Positions 1-8,648 of a stretch of DNA of 64,000 nt are shown here, one piece after another; the first letter of the stretch is position 1, and every line of letters starts with the position of its first letter. The notes beneath the pieces are model-generated. The model saw nothing but the letters and a program-made list of their open reading frames with translations, had not been told where the DNA came from and searched no databases. The position numbers and the translations under genes are program-made. This DNA is from Candidatus Melainabacteria bacterium (lineage in GTDB: Bacteria > Cyanobacteriota > Vampirovibrionia > Obscuribacterales > Obscuribacteraceae). The stretch spans positions 47,563 through 111,562 of the forward strand of contig RXJR01000033.1 in the NCBI GenBank assembly GCA_003963305.1. Reading direction: 5' to 3'.

Positions 1-511
1 GCGAATTATCGGAACCGTCAAAACAAATGAGAATGCGACGCTGATCCTGCCAGGATTTTCCGGTCCGATTGAAAACTCTTATAATCTCCAGCGAGCAAGG
101 AATCTTTTCAATAACTTGCGATGTAACGCTGCCGAAAGCGTACAGCTGTACATTACGACGCCCATGAGACCCCATGACAATCAGCTGCGCACCCCAGCTG
201 ATTGCTGTATCGATAATTTCTTCAGCTGGATGTCCATAACCGACTGCAAAAGTTACTGTCACCTCAGGCAATGCTCTACGCAGTTCAGCGCATCTGGTGA
301 GCAGCTTGAAAATCGCTTCTCGTTCCTGCTCCTCTTCAAGGAAGCGCAACTTCTGCGTACTGGCGGCAGAGAGAAGCATACCGAGCTTGTCGTAATCGGG
401 GACCACTGAGTAAAGAAGGAATTTCGTATCAGCAGGCCATTGCCTGGCAGCGATAGAAGCAACTGCCGCATCTGAATAGCTCGAATCGTCAATTGCTACC
501 AACACGTTCAT
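1..511 (-). CDS. Universal stress protein (partial, C-terminus outside window)
   Basis: The minus-strand frame from the ATG at 511 stays open to the window edge and reads a Usp domain: an N-terminal beta strand ending in DDSSYSDAA, then GYGHPAEEI and the nucleotide-loop motif MGSHGRRNVQLYAFGS, followed by the start of a second domain (ICFDGSDNS). It is closely similar along its length to the complete gene at 768-1700, so the two are tandem paralogues. Usp proteins bind ATP and act in the cytoplasm in stress adaptation; the specific role here is unknown. Only about 170 codons are visible. Confidence 0.85.
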   Translation of the reverse strand, partial: MNVLVAIDDSSYSDAAVASIAARQWPADTKFLLYSVVPDYDKLGMLLSAASTQKLRFLEEEQEREAIFKLLTRCAELRRALPEVTVTFAVGYGHPAEEIIDTAISWGAQLIVMGSHGRRNVQLYAFGSVTSQVIEKIPCSLEIIRVFNRTGKSWQDQRRILICFDGSDNS

Positions 512-645
512 CAATAACGTTCCCTGGCTATCGAGAGGTCTCAATCTTCCGGACTAATACAATCCTGTTCTCAGTATTCGAATTGATATTATCCTTCAGT
601 CGCAACTGGCTGTTGTGAAATCAGCTTGGCACACCTGGCGCCCTG

Positions 646-665
646 CGGAATCGACCACGAGGATA
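646..665. repeat. Upstream repeat shared by the two Usp genes, copy 1
   Basis: CGGAATCGACCACGAGGATA occurs here and again, identically, at 1842-1861. Each copy lies about 135-140 bases upstream of a Usp start codon. The surrounding bases are also similar (CAGCTTG before it, a TATCACCCA-like stretch after it). The simplest reading is that the duplication that made the tandem Usp genes included their 5' regions, which may keep a shared regulatory element. Confidence 0.7.
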
Positions 666-767
666 ATCGCAAGTACCGATGAAGGTTATCACCCATCAAG
701 GTGATCCCAGTAAACGGAGCTATCAAGCATCGTCAAAGCTGAACCTACGAGATTATCGGATGAACCA

Positions 768-1700
768 TCAACGAAATCTGCTCATCTCGTGCGCCCTCAC
801 AACCTTCACGCAGCAGCGCGAAAAACAGGCAATCCGTTTCGCCACCGAGCCGATTGCGCTGTCTATGTGCAGTTGTTCGCTGTGAGCGCCAATGACGATG
901 AGATCAGCTAGAAAATCTTCCGCAAGCTCAAGAATAGACTCGGCGGCATAACCCTCCAGGACGTGCCCAATTATGGCGTTGTTGGGCATCATCTCTCTCA
1001 AACGCTCAACATGGCTGTCGAGAGCGCCTTGCGCCGCAGCTATAGCCTGTGCCTTTAACTCATTGGCTTTCTTTTGATGGAATATTTGCAATGCGCCAAT
1101 CTTGTCTTCAATAGTGTTGAGGACGCTCACCAGAGCAAACTCCTGATGAGGAGCCCAGGCACTATGCGCAACCCAATCGAGTGCCGCCCGCGAGTGATCT
1201 GAACCGTCATAACAGACGATAATTCGACGCTGATCGTGCCACGCTTTCCCGGACCGATTCAGTAATCGTATTACTTCCATGGAACACGGAGTTTTTTCAA
1301 TGACCTGCGCAGTAACGCTGCCGAGCGCATAAAGCTGTACATTGCGCCGTCCATGCGAACCCATGATGATTAGCTGCGCACCCCAGCGATGTGCTGTTTC
1401 AACAATTTGCGTGGCTGGATGTCCGTAACCGACAGCAGAACTTACAGTCACTTCGGGCAGAGAACGACGCAATCCATCGCATTTGCGCTGGAGCATGCAA
1501 ATCACTTCTCGTTCCTGTTCCTCTTTCAACCGGCGTAACTTTTGCTCATCAGGCACAGCTAGAACCTTTCCGAGCTTGTCGTAATCATTGACTACCGAGT
1601 ACAGCAGAATCTCAGTGCGCGCCGGCCAATGCCTCGCACCAACAGATATAAGAGCCGCCTCTGAATAACTTGAATCGTCGAGTGGTACCAAAACCTTCAT
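768..1700 (-). CDS. Tandem-domain universal stress protein
   Basis: This 310-residue protein has two Usp domains, the usual length for the double-domain form. The first domain shows LDDSSYSEA at the N-terminus and the ATP-loop pattern GSHGRRN...GSV near residues 115-130. The second begins at IVCYDGSDHS and ends with a less canonical loop (GAHSEQLHIDSAIGSV), so its nucleotide binding may be weakened. The predicted location is cytoplasmic. The gene is a paralogue of the partial gene at 1-511, which lies immediately downstream on the same strand. The biochemical partner is not visible from sequence. Confidence 0.9.
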   Translation of the reverse strand: MKVLVPLDDSSYSEAALISVGARHWPARTEILLYSVVNDYDKLGKVLAVPDEQKLRRLKEEQEREVICMLQRKCDGLRRSLPEVTVSSAVGYGHPATQIVETAHRWGAQLIIMGSHGRRNVQLYALGSVTAQVIEKTPCSMEVIRLLNRSGKAWHDQRRIIVCYDGSDHSRAALDWVAHSAWAPHQEFALVSVLNTIEDKIGALQIFHQKKANELKAQAIAAAQGALDSHVERLREMMPNNAIIGHVLEGYAAESILELAEDFLADLIVIGAHSEQLHIDSAIGSVAKRIACFSRCCVKVVRAHEMSRFR

Positions 1701-2164
1701 GACGCCTGCTTCCCTGCTTCCTGGTTACCGTGTGATTTCTATCTTTCGAACGACTTCACTTCTGTTCTCATGAGTAGAAATGCAATCATTGAACCGACTC
1801 ATTGGTTAGTGTGATTCCAGCTTGTCACAACAGGTGCTGCTCGGAATCGACCACGAGGATAGTTGGAGACCTATATAGTGACGCCCGGTATCACCCAACA
1901 GGTTGATTTGCGGTCAAAGCAAGTTTTCATTCATCAGCCGAAAGAATGATGCGCGGTCAAACCGCATCATTCGCGTTGGATTCGCTTGCATTGAATCCAA
2001 AACAAAACATATTTCTTAACCAAGAGGCAAAAGGTTCGCCTTGCCTTTGAACTTCCACAATCCTTCTAAATGATAATGGATTCTCCATATCGTTAACAGA
2101 TATCAACATCACAGTTTTGCCCACTGAAGCTGTCTTTCAGCGAAGAATGAGAAATGGTTAAACG
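1701..2164. other. Intergenic region with two hairpins
   Basis: No convincing gene is present. The region contains the second copy of the Usp upstream repeat (1842-1861). It also has a strong inverted repeat GAATGATGC / GCATCATTC at 1944-1972 with an inner GGT/ACC extension, and a second inverted repeat TTGGATTC / GAATCCAA at 1976-2000. Neither is followed by a clear T run, so they may be RNA structures or protein sites and not standard terminators. A weak TGATAAT half-site lies near 2070. Confidence 0.5.
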
Positions 2165-2192
2165 ATAATGAAAACGGTTTTCATTATATAAT
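2165..2192 (+). promoter_or_regulatory. Fur/Zur-type operator overlapping a -10 box (box 1)
   Basis: Bases 2166-2186 form a perfect 10-1-10 palindrome: TAATGAAAAC, G, GTTTTCATTA. The core TGAAAAC-G-GTTTTCA has the 7-1-7 layout known for Fur-family operators. A TATAAT hexamer follows at 2187-2192 and would put the transcription start near 2199. A bound regulator would therefore block the promoter of the operon at 2222-11785. Its spacer (1 base) and A-rich arms differ from the 7-2-7 boxes elsewhere in the island. Confidence 0.8.
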
Positions 2193-2221
2193 TGACAACG
2201 TATTCCAGCCAGGTTTACCGG

Positions 2222-3520
2222 ATGTCTTCTTTCCTCACCGCTCATATAGGGCGGGTAGTTTCACCGCAAAAAATTTGCAGCACCTCATCTGCGTCCTGCC
2301 AGCCAGTTGCCTTAGATGACATGAGGCGAACATCTACCGAGTGGATCTGGAGTGCCATCTACGAACCACGCATAGCAAGTCTTGAGGGCTACCTGAAGCG
2401 ACCTGCCCCCTGCTTGTTCCCCGGTCAATGGCCGGCACTTTTGCCTACTGGAACAAACAACCATTTCGCACTTGATCGAGCACGAGCACTGGCAGGCGAT
2501 CAGTTTTTTGCAGACAGAGAACCTTTCAAAGGTGTCGTTACAAACACTGACATAAATTCATGGAACTGGCAGTTTCTCAAAAGGCAGCAATTCAAAGAAG
2601 TGTCTTGTCAATCAGAGTCAGTGAATGTTGCGGAGTCCAAAATTTTGCACCTGGTGCAGAAAGTGCAAGACGTGTCTTCACTGCAAAGTCTTTTTAATTT
2701 GATTCATTCGTGCTGGTCAAGCGTAGAGTTTGTCAACTATCCAAATTCAGCTCTGCAGATAGCCCTAACTACACTCAGCCAAAGTTCCAGGCGAACACTC
2801 CAGGTTGCATTCGAGCTCGAGGAGTTTGCCAGTTATTGTGCATTGCGTTCGAATTACTTGCCAATGCAGTCCACGCTTTTTGAAGGAAAGTGGGTCGATA
2901 TCGGATATCAAGACCCTGCCGAAATTCGAGCATCCGAAAGATGCATAGCAAAGAAAGTTTTGTCCGAACTCGAAAATTTGCCTCTTGGGAAAACGGCACC
3001 GCTGCTGGTGAATGAATTCGACTACATAGCAGATGGCAATCACAGGCTCACCGCGTCCCGGGTTTGGAACGCTCTGCACGCAGCAAACGATGAACTCTGG
3101 GAGCCGGGCAACGTCCATTTTGAAGAAAAACTGTTTCGTTTCTTCAACAAAAACGCATCAGTTAAAAGCGATTTGACCGCATCAAATGCACTTGAGAGTC
3201 TATCCGAGATTCTGAATGAAGAGGAGAGCAAGCAGAGAATCAACAACCTGAAAAGAATGATTGGCTCGCATGTAATTCGTAGAATACCCATTCTGCCGGT
3301 GCTGTCGTATAGCGGAGTGGCGATCGATAGGCGACTCTATGAAAACGGCGGCGTCGCGTGCCGTTTCAATCCTTCTCATTATCAAATCCTGAAAGAGGAT
3401 CCCTCGACCTGTTTAGCGGCAAAAGCTTGTTACCACAGGACAGACACTCTGCCGCTGCCATTGTTTTATGTGCTCGAGGCGCGACAAAAAGATTTCAGCG
3501 ATAAGTGGGAGGACAAATGA
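2222..3520 (+). CDS. ParB/Srx-fold protein, possible SbnI/SerK-like serine kinase
   Basis: This is the first gene of the metal-controlled operon, about 432 residues long. The ATG at 2222 is preferred because the predicted transcription start lies near 2199, downstream of the TTG at 2192. The clearest motif is ADGNHRLTA near residue 270, the DGxHR signature of ParB/Srx-like proteins. In that superfamily SbnI and archaeal SerK phosphorylate free serine to O-phosphoserine, the substrate of SbnA; an SbnA-like gene lies three genes downstream. The remaining sequence is unlike anything I recognise, so the kinase role is inference from one motif plus context. It overlaps the next gene by ATGA. Confidence 0.55.
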   Translation: MSSFLTAHIGRVVSPQKICSTSSASCQPVALDDMRRTSTEWIWSAIYEPRIASLEGYLKRPAPCLFPGQWPALLPTGTNNHFALDRARALAGDQFFADREPFKGVVTNTDINSWNWQFLKRQQFKEVSCQSESVNVAESKILHLVQKVQDVSSLQSLFNLIHSCWSSVEFVNYPNSALQIALTTLSQSSRRTLQVAFELEEFASYCALRSNYLPMQSTLFEGKWVDIGYQDPAEIRASERCIAKKVLSELENLPLGKTAPLLVNEFDYIADGNHRLTASRVWNALHAANDELWEPGNVHFEEKLFRFFNKNASVKSDLTASNALESLSEILNEEESKQRINNLKRMIGSHVIRRIPILPVLSYSGVAIDRRLYENGGVACRFNPSHYQILKEDPSTCLAAKACYHRTDTLPLPLFYVLEARQKDFSDKWEDK

Positions 3521-4518
3521 GATTTGCATTTTTAGGTAAAGGTGGCTCAGGCAAAACCACTGTCACAGCCAGCTTTATTAGACATCTTTTGAGCAAAGAC
3601 TATGACGTTTTGGCGATAGACGCAGATGTAAACGTACACCTGGCCGAGGCACTGAATGTCGAGTTGGCAGGAGCCTGCCCGTTTTTGTCCGAGTCGGTGA
3701 ATGATCTTATAGAGCATTTGATAGGAACGCGGTCGGACCTGAACGGACGACCTCTATTAGGGTCGACTCCTCCAGCTAGAGGCTCACGCCTGATTCAGGC
3801 AAACAAAAATGAGCCGGTCCTGAGGCGATTCGCGTTGCAGAGAGATGGTTTGAGTCTAATTCGTGTGGGTAACTACAACGAAGCTGACGTGGGCGATTCT
3901 TGTTATCACAGCAAGCTATCCAGTTTGGCGGTATTTCTGCATCACCTGGTAGATAGTGATGAAGAATTCGTGGTCGCCGACACGACAGCCGGCACTGATA
4001 ACGTTGCCACTTCTCTAGCCTTTGCTTACGACGTAAATATCTTTGTTGTAGAACCGACTGCAAAGTCGCTCAGTGTCTACCAGGACTTTATGCGAATTGC
4101 ACCAGAGTCGATTAAAGAGCACACGTATGTGGTCGGCAACAAAATCGAGCACCACGATGATGAGCTCTTTATTCAGAAAACTACCGGTAAGTCTTACCTT
4201 GGCGCCCTCCCCTACTCTCGAGCGCTGAAACAATTCGAGCAGGGTAACAGCGAAAAATTGATCGAATTTCAAGCTCAACTTGAGGAGACTTTATCGAATG
4301 TCTTCCAGGTTGCCAGTCGACACAAACGAAACTGGTCCACATATCTCTCCAGGCTGAAAGCAGTGCATAAACAGGTGGCGTCAGATTGGGCTAACGCAAT
4401 GTACGGATGTGATCTGGTTTCTGGACTTGACGATCACTTTAGTTATGAAGCTGCCTTGAGCGAAATGACTGCAGTAGCATTGCCAACGCCAGCTCTTTCC
4501 AGCACCACAGGTAACTGA
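3517..4518 (+). CDS. CooC/MinD-type P-loop ATPase
   Basis: The 333-residue protein starts at ATG 3517 with a GGAGG ribosome site just upstream. The deviant Walker A GKGGSGKTT is at residues 7-15, followed by IDADVN (switch I region) and VVADTTAGTDN, all typical of the SIMIBI class (CooC, ArsA, MinD, NifH). CooC-like members drive nickel insertion into carbon monoxide dehydrogenase and others act as metallochaperones. Its place in a metal-controlled operon suggests metal insertion or an energy-dependent maturation step. No membrane segment is seen. It is tightly coupled to both neighbours (4-base overlap upstream, 2-base gap downstream). Confidence 0.75.
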   Translation: MRFAFLGKGGSGKTTVTASFIRHLLSKDYDVLAIDADVNVHLAEALNVELAGACPFLSESVNDLIEHLIGTRSDLNGRPLLGSTPPARGSRLIQANKNEPVLRRFALQRDGLSLIRVGNYNEADVGDSCYHSKLSSLAVFLHHLVDSDEEFVVADTTAGTDNVATSLAFAYDVNIFVVEPTAKSLSVYQDFMRIAPESIKEHTYVVGNKIEHHDDELFIQKTTGKSYLGALPYSRALKQFEQGNSEKLIEFQAQLEETLSNVFQVASRHKRNWSTYLSRLKAVHKQVASDWANAMYGCDLVSGLDDHFSYEAALSEMTAVALPTPALSSTTGN

Positions 4519-4520
4519 AG

Positions 4521-6011
4521 ATGCCTGTAGAAACTAGCGCGAAAATCGCCAAAGAAAGCAGTCTCAAGTTGACGGCTCGCTTGCACGACGAAATCGCTTC
4601 GTTCTTATCTACGAAGAAAATTTTTGAACTTGTAAATGCGCTGGGAAGTCCGCTTAACGTGCTGTTTCCAACGCTGTTAGACGAAAACGTCGCTTCTTTC
4701 AGAAAGATCTTCGAAAAGCATGGTCTTTCTGGCCGAATCTATTTCGCCCACAAGGCGAATAGATCGGATGCAATTCCCCGGCAACTGGCAACAACAGCAA
4801 GTTACATAGATGTGTCTTCCGTAAATGAACTGAGACATGCATTAGGTAGCGGATTTGAAGCGTCACGTATTCAAGCGACCGGACCAAAAAACTCAGAATT
4901 CATGCATCTGTGCCTTCAGCACAACATCGTCATCGCAGTAGATAGCTTGCAAGAATTGGACACATTGATCGACCTGGCTTACAGAGCAGGTACGACGAAG
5001 AAGACTCGCGTTTTACTTCGTGTAAGCGGCTTTAAAAATAGACAGGCAAAGCATCAAGGCAAAGCAAGTCGTTTCGGTATCAGGTTTGATCGCGTAGATG
5101 AGGCGCTCACTACTCTCTCGGCCCATGGTGATAAGTTCAGTTTATTAGGATTCTCATTTCATCTCGATACGGTGAGCGCACTGGAGAAAGCAGTGGCTCT
5201 GGAAAGCTGTCTGCAGCTTGTCGAGAACGCAATCGAATTCGATTTCAATCCGAGCGTAATCAACATCGGTGGCGGCTTCAAGGTGAATTACATCGAGAAC
5301 GGCAATGATTGGAGCGAGTACACATCTGCCATGAGAGAAGCGGCGCTCGGATCGCGGCCGCCTTTCACCTGGCAGGGAAGCACCTTTGGACTTTATCCCG
5401 ATAAAGGTGTGTTGCGTGGAAGCTTCAACACTTACAGTTTTTATGACTCGTCTGCTGGTCCTGCGTTTATGGATGAAATTCTTTGCCATCAATGTGAAAG
5501 TACTGGTACATCAATTGCTAATTTCTTGCGAGAGAATGGTATTGAGCTCTGGATCGAGCCTGGCAGAGCACTTTTGGACCAGGTCGGAATTACAATAGCA
5601 AAGGTCAACTCACTGAAAGAATCTTCAACTGGCGACGTACTTGTCTGCTTGAACATGAAGCGTCAGGATATTTGCTTTATCGATCAGGAAATTTTTCTCG
5701 ACCCGATTGTCGTCTATCAAGAGGATCGTTTTTCTGTAGAAGACGAGATCGGCGTCTATTTCGCCGGCAATCTCTGTTTAGAAAGCGACCTGGTTACGAG
5801 ACACGAAACTAAGCTTTCATCGCTGCCTGAACCCGGCGACCTGGTGGTGTTCGTGAACACAGCGGGTTATTTTATGGATTTCAGCGCCAGTGAAGCGATC
5901 ATGCACCCAATCGCGAAAAAAATTGCCGTCGAAAGAAACGGCGATTGTTTTAGTTGGTGCCTGGATGAAAATTATTATCCAAGACTCGAAAGGAAGAGCG
6001 TATCGAAATGA
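4521..6011 (+). CDS. Type III PLP-dependent decarboxylase (SbnH/LysA-like)
   Basis: The 496-residue protein has an alanine racemase-like barrel fold type: PLP lysine in YFAHKANRSDA near residue 78, FSFHLDT, INIGGGF near 249 and IEPGRALLDQVG. It then carries the C-terminal dimer-site residues NLCLESD and NTAGYFMDFSAS. These are hallmarks of diaminopimelate, ornithine and SbnH-type decarboxylases. About 70 extra N-terminal residues precede the barrel. It would remove a carboxylate from an amino-acid-like intermediate. Lying next to an SbnA-like enzyme, it recalls staphyloferrin B synthesis, where SbnH decarboxylates a citryl-diaminopropionate intermediate. The substrate here is unknown. Confidence 0.82.
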   Translation: MPVETSAKIAKESSLKLTARLHDEIASFLSTKKIFELVNALGSPLNVLFPTLLDENVASFRKIFEKHGLSGRIYFAHKANRSDAIPRQLATTASYIDVSSVNELRHALGSGFEASRIQATGPKNSEFMHLCLQHNIVIAVDSLQELDTLIDLAYRAGTTKKTRVLLRVSGFKNRQAKHQGKASRFGIRFDRVDEALTTLSAHGDKFSLLGFSFHLDTVSALEKAVALESCLQLVENAIEFDFNPSVINIGGGFKVNYIENGNDWSEYTSAMREAALGSRPPFTWQGSTFGLYPDKGVLRGSFNTYSFYDSSAGPAFMDEILCHQCESTGTSIANFLRENGIELWIEPGRALLDQVGITIAKVNSLKESSTGDVLVCLNMKRQDICFIDQEIFLDPIVVYQEDRFSVEDEIGVYFAGNLCLESDLVTRHETKLSSLPEPGDLVVFVNTAGYFMDFSASEAIMHPIAKKIAVERNGDCFSWCLDENYYPRLERKSVSK

Positions 6012-7357
6012 TTGTCAAACGAATTACAGAGCTGATTGGGAACACACCACTGCTGGAAATAGATCCGTCGATTCACGGTCTGAAAAACATAAACTTGTTC
6101 GCCAAGTTGGAGTTGTTCAATCCATTTGGTTCGGTCAAAGATAAGACCGCATGGAACATGCTGCGATACGACCTGGATGAGATAAAGGCCAAAGGTCAGA
6201 TAGTCATCGAGTCATCGAGTGGTAACACAGCCAAAGCAGTTCAGATGATCTGTGGAGTTGAAAATATCCCCTTTAAAATCGTAACCAATCGCGTGCGAGT
6301 GAAGGAAGTCAAACAGATTCTGCAGTTGCTCGGAACTGAAATCGAGGAGCTGCCAGGTCAATCGCAATGCCTCGATCCATCAGATCCCAACGACCCTCTG
6401 TTTGTCGTGGAAAAAATTATGAACAGCGAGCCCGGACGCTATTTCCATACCACGCAGTACACCAACGAATTGAACACGAAGGCACACGCCGAAATGACGG
6501 GAGCCGAGATCGCTCAGGACCTGGAAAGGGTAGATTTTTTCATTGGCGGGCTGGGTACGACTGGCTCCACCCGTGGTGCAGGAGAAACGCTAAAGCAATA
6601 CAATCCCGCCATGTCCAACATCGGAGTCGTATCGAGTAAAAACGGCTTTATACCAGGCATTCGCAATTCCGATGAGATGTTTGAAGTTGGCTTGTTCGAT
6701 CGAAATTTCTATCAAGATGTAATTGAAATATCAATTGACGAAGCATTGGATGGCATGATGATGTTAATTCGTCGTTGTGGTGTTCTTTCCGGACCAACCG
6801 GTGGCGCCAGTTTAGCGGGCGCTCTGAAGTATCTCAAAACGATAGACTCTCAGCTACCTGAAAGACAGAATGCTGTTTTTCTCGTCTGCGATCGGGTCGA
6901 GTGGTATCTCTCATTTTTGCAAAAGCTGCGTCCAGAATGGTTTGGTTTGAGCACAAGAGAGAGTGGTCTTAAGAAATTGACGCAGGAACACATATCTTCT
7001 GCAAAAGAAATAACTGCTGATGAGCTGGAGTTGATGGTCTCGAAGAATGAGCCTATAACTCTTGTGGATCTCAGGGGCGGACTGGCATTCAAAGGCTCAC
7101 ACATTGACACATCAGTAAACATGCCGGCTGAAACGCTGGAGGAACTCTTGCAATGGAGTATTCCGTTCTCGCAGAGCAAACCTGTCGTGTTGATTTGTCC
7201 CGTAGGCGATCAGTCTAAACGTTTTGCAGCTTATCTGACCGAAGCGGGCTTTGAAAGTATGAGCCTGGAAGGGGGATTCGCCGCCTGGCGTGACAAGGAA
7301 AAGCCGGTGGTCAAAGCACGTAAGCGAAAAGAATCCAAAGCCATTTTATCAGTGTGA
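6008..7357 (+). CDS. SbnA-like PLP beta-replacement enzyme fused to rhodanese
   Basis: Residues 1 to about 320 form a cysteine synthase-type fold: IGNTPLLE, PLP lysine in NPFGSVKDK (Lys44), substrate loop ESSSGNTA and phosphate loop GGLGTTGSTRG. The segment HTTQYTNELN and the DRVEWYLSF ending resemble SbnA, which joins O-phosphoserine and glutamate, more than CysK. Residues 335-440 add a rhodanese domain (LVDLRGG, catalytic Cys in LICPVGDQS near residue 397, LEGGFAAW). That fusion is unusual and suggests a sulfur-carrying step or a fused sulfurtransferase regulator. It overlaps the decarboxylase by four bases. Alternative: an unusual cysteine or cystathionine synthase. Confidence 0.8.
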   Translation: MIVKRITELIGNTPLLEIDPSIHGLKNINLFAKLELFNPFGSVKDKTAWNMLRYDLDEIKAKGQIVIESSSGNTAKAVQMICGVENIPFKIVTNRVRVKEVKQILQLLGTEIEELPGQSQCLDPSDPNDPLFVVEKIMNSEPGRYFHTTQYTNELNTKAHAEMTGAEIAQDLERVDFFIGGLGTTGSTRGAGETLKQYNPAMSNIGVVSSKNGFIPGIRNSDEMFEVGLFDRNFYQDVIEISIDEALDGMMMLIRRCGVLSGPTGGASLAGALKYLKTIDSQLPERQNAVFLVCDRVEWYLSFLQKLRPEWFGLSTRESGLKKLTQEHISSAKEITADELELMVSKNEPITLVDLRGGLAFKGSHIDTSVNMPAETLEELLQWSIPFSQSKPVVLICPVGDQSKRFAAYLTEAGFESMSLEGGFAAWRDKEKPVVKARKRKESKAILSV

Positions 7358-7364
7358 GGTGCGT

Positions 7365-8648
7365 ATGGTTGTCTCATCCATGCAAATGTTGACGTCGCCG
7401 CAGTGTGTTCTGCCAGAGCCTGGCAGATTCACGAGGCTTGTCTCGTTCAGATCCGATTTTCCTATCTTGAACGACAATCCGAGCACACTTTTTTTCGACA
7501 ATGCCGCCACGACTCAAAAACCCTTATCGGTCTTAGCGAAAATCGAAGAATTCAATCGACAGATATGTGCAAACGCCGGACGAGGAGCTTACTCATGGTC
7601 TACGCGACTGAGTCGTGATGTTGAGGATGTGCGCTCACGCGTGGCCAACTTTTTGAACAGTACGACCGATCTGGTTGCTTTTACGAATGGGGCGACCGAC
7701 AGCTTAAACATGGTAGCGACCATGTGGGGGCTGCATAATCTCACAGATGGCGATGAAGTGATGCTGTGCGAAGAGGACCACGCCTCAAGTGTGTTGCCCT
7801 GGTTTAACGTGCAAGAGATGCTCAGCCGGCGCGGCATACACATCAAAATCGTGCCTTTCCATATGCATCACACCGGTACTTACGATCGCAAGAGTCTGCA
7901 AGAGGGGTTTAGCGATCGAACGAGAATCGTCTGTTTAAGTCAAATTCACCACCTCTACGGAATGGAGATGGACATCGCGGAATTGAAAGCTCTTATCCCG
8001 CAAGATGTTTATGTATCGCTGGATGCAAGCCAGAGCGCAGGACACATCAAGATCGACAGTGAATCGCTGCAGGTTGACTTCATCTCCTTTTCCGGTCATA
8101 AAATGTTCGCCGCAAACGGAATCGGCATTCTGTGGACAAGTGCACGCGCCCTTTCGCAGATGTGGCCAATACGAGTGGGCGCCAAAACCCAGCTATTAAA
8201 AACAGGTAGATTCGACGTCGACAGACTTAAATTGAGCAACATCGTTGAATGCGGAACTTTGAATCTGCCCGCTGTGTTATCACTGGGAGCAGCAATAGAG
8301 TTTATTGAACGCAACAACATATCGGTGATGGCCGACTACGTTTCGAGCCTCACCATCAGTCTGCTAAAAAAACTTAGAGCGTTCGAGGGCATCGAATTTG
8401 CTCCGGGCATCGGTGTTTGCGACTGCACGAGAGGATTCGGGATTATCTCTTTTAAGTTTTCAGACGTGAGTTCAGCCGATGTAGGCGCATATCTCGATAG
8501 CGAAGAAATATTGGTCAAGACTGGAGATCAGTGTCAGGGTCGCCGCAACTCATCGGACGATCTGATTCGAGTCAGTCTACAAATCTACAATACTGTCGAT
8601 GAAATCGATAGATTTGCGGAGGTGCTGAATGACGCAGTTAGCAACTAA
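7365..8648 (+). CDS. SufS-like class V aminotransferase/cysteine desulfurase
   Basis: The ATG at 7365 with GAGGTG just upstream gives 427 residues. The N-terminal FFDNAATTQKP, the PLP-lysine motif SGHKMFAANGIGIL (near residue 246) and C-terminal KTGDQCQG with a cysteine near 390 match the SufS/CsdA group. In that group the cysteine carries persulfide. The C-terminal loop is divergent (usually GHHCAQP), so it may be a desulfurase, a selenocysteine lyase-like enzyme or a cysteine-modifying relative. With the rhodanese fused to the preceding enzyme it forms a plausible sulfur relay. It overlaps the next gene by 20 bases. Confidence 0.8.
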   Translation: MVVSSMQMLTSPQCVLPEPGRFTRLVSFRSDFPILNDNPSTLFFDNAATTQKPLSVLAKIEEFNRQICANAGRGAYSWSTRLSRDVEDVRSRVANFLNSTTDLVAFTNGATDSLNMVATMWGLHNLTDGDEVMLCEEDHASSVLPWFNVQEMLSRRGIHIKIVPFHMHHTGTYDRKSLQEGFSDRTRIVCLSQIHHLYGMEMDIAELKALIPQDVYVSLDASQSAGHIKIDSESLQVDFISFSGHKMFAANGIGILWTSARALSQMWPIRVGAKTQLLKTGRFDVDRLKLSNIVECGTLNLPAVLSLGAAIEFIERNNISVMADYVSSLTISLLKKLRAFEGIEFAPGIGVCDCTRGFGIISFKFSDVSSADVGAYLDSEEILVKTGDQCQGRRNSSDDLIRVSLQIYNTVDEIDRFAEVLNDAVSN

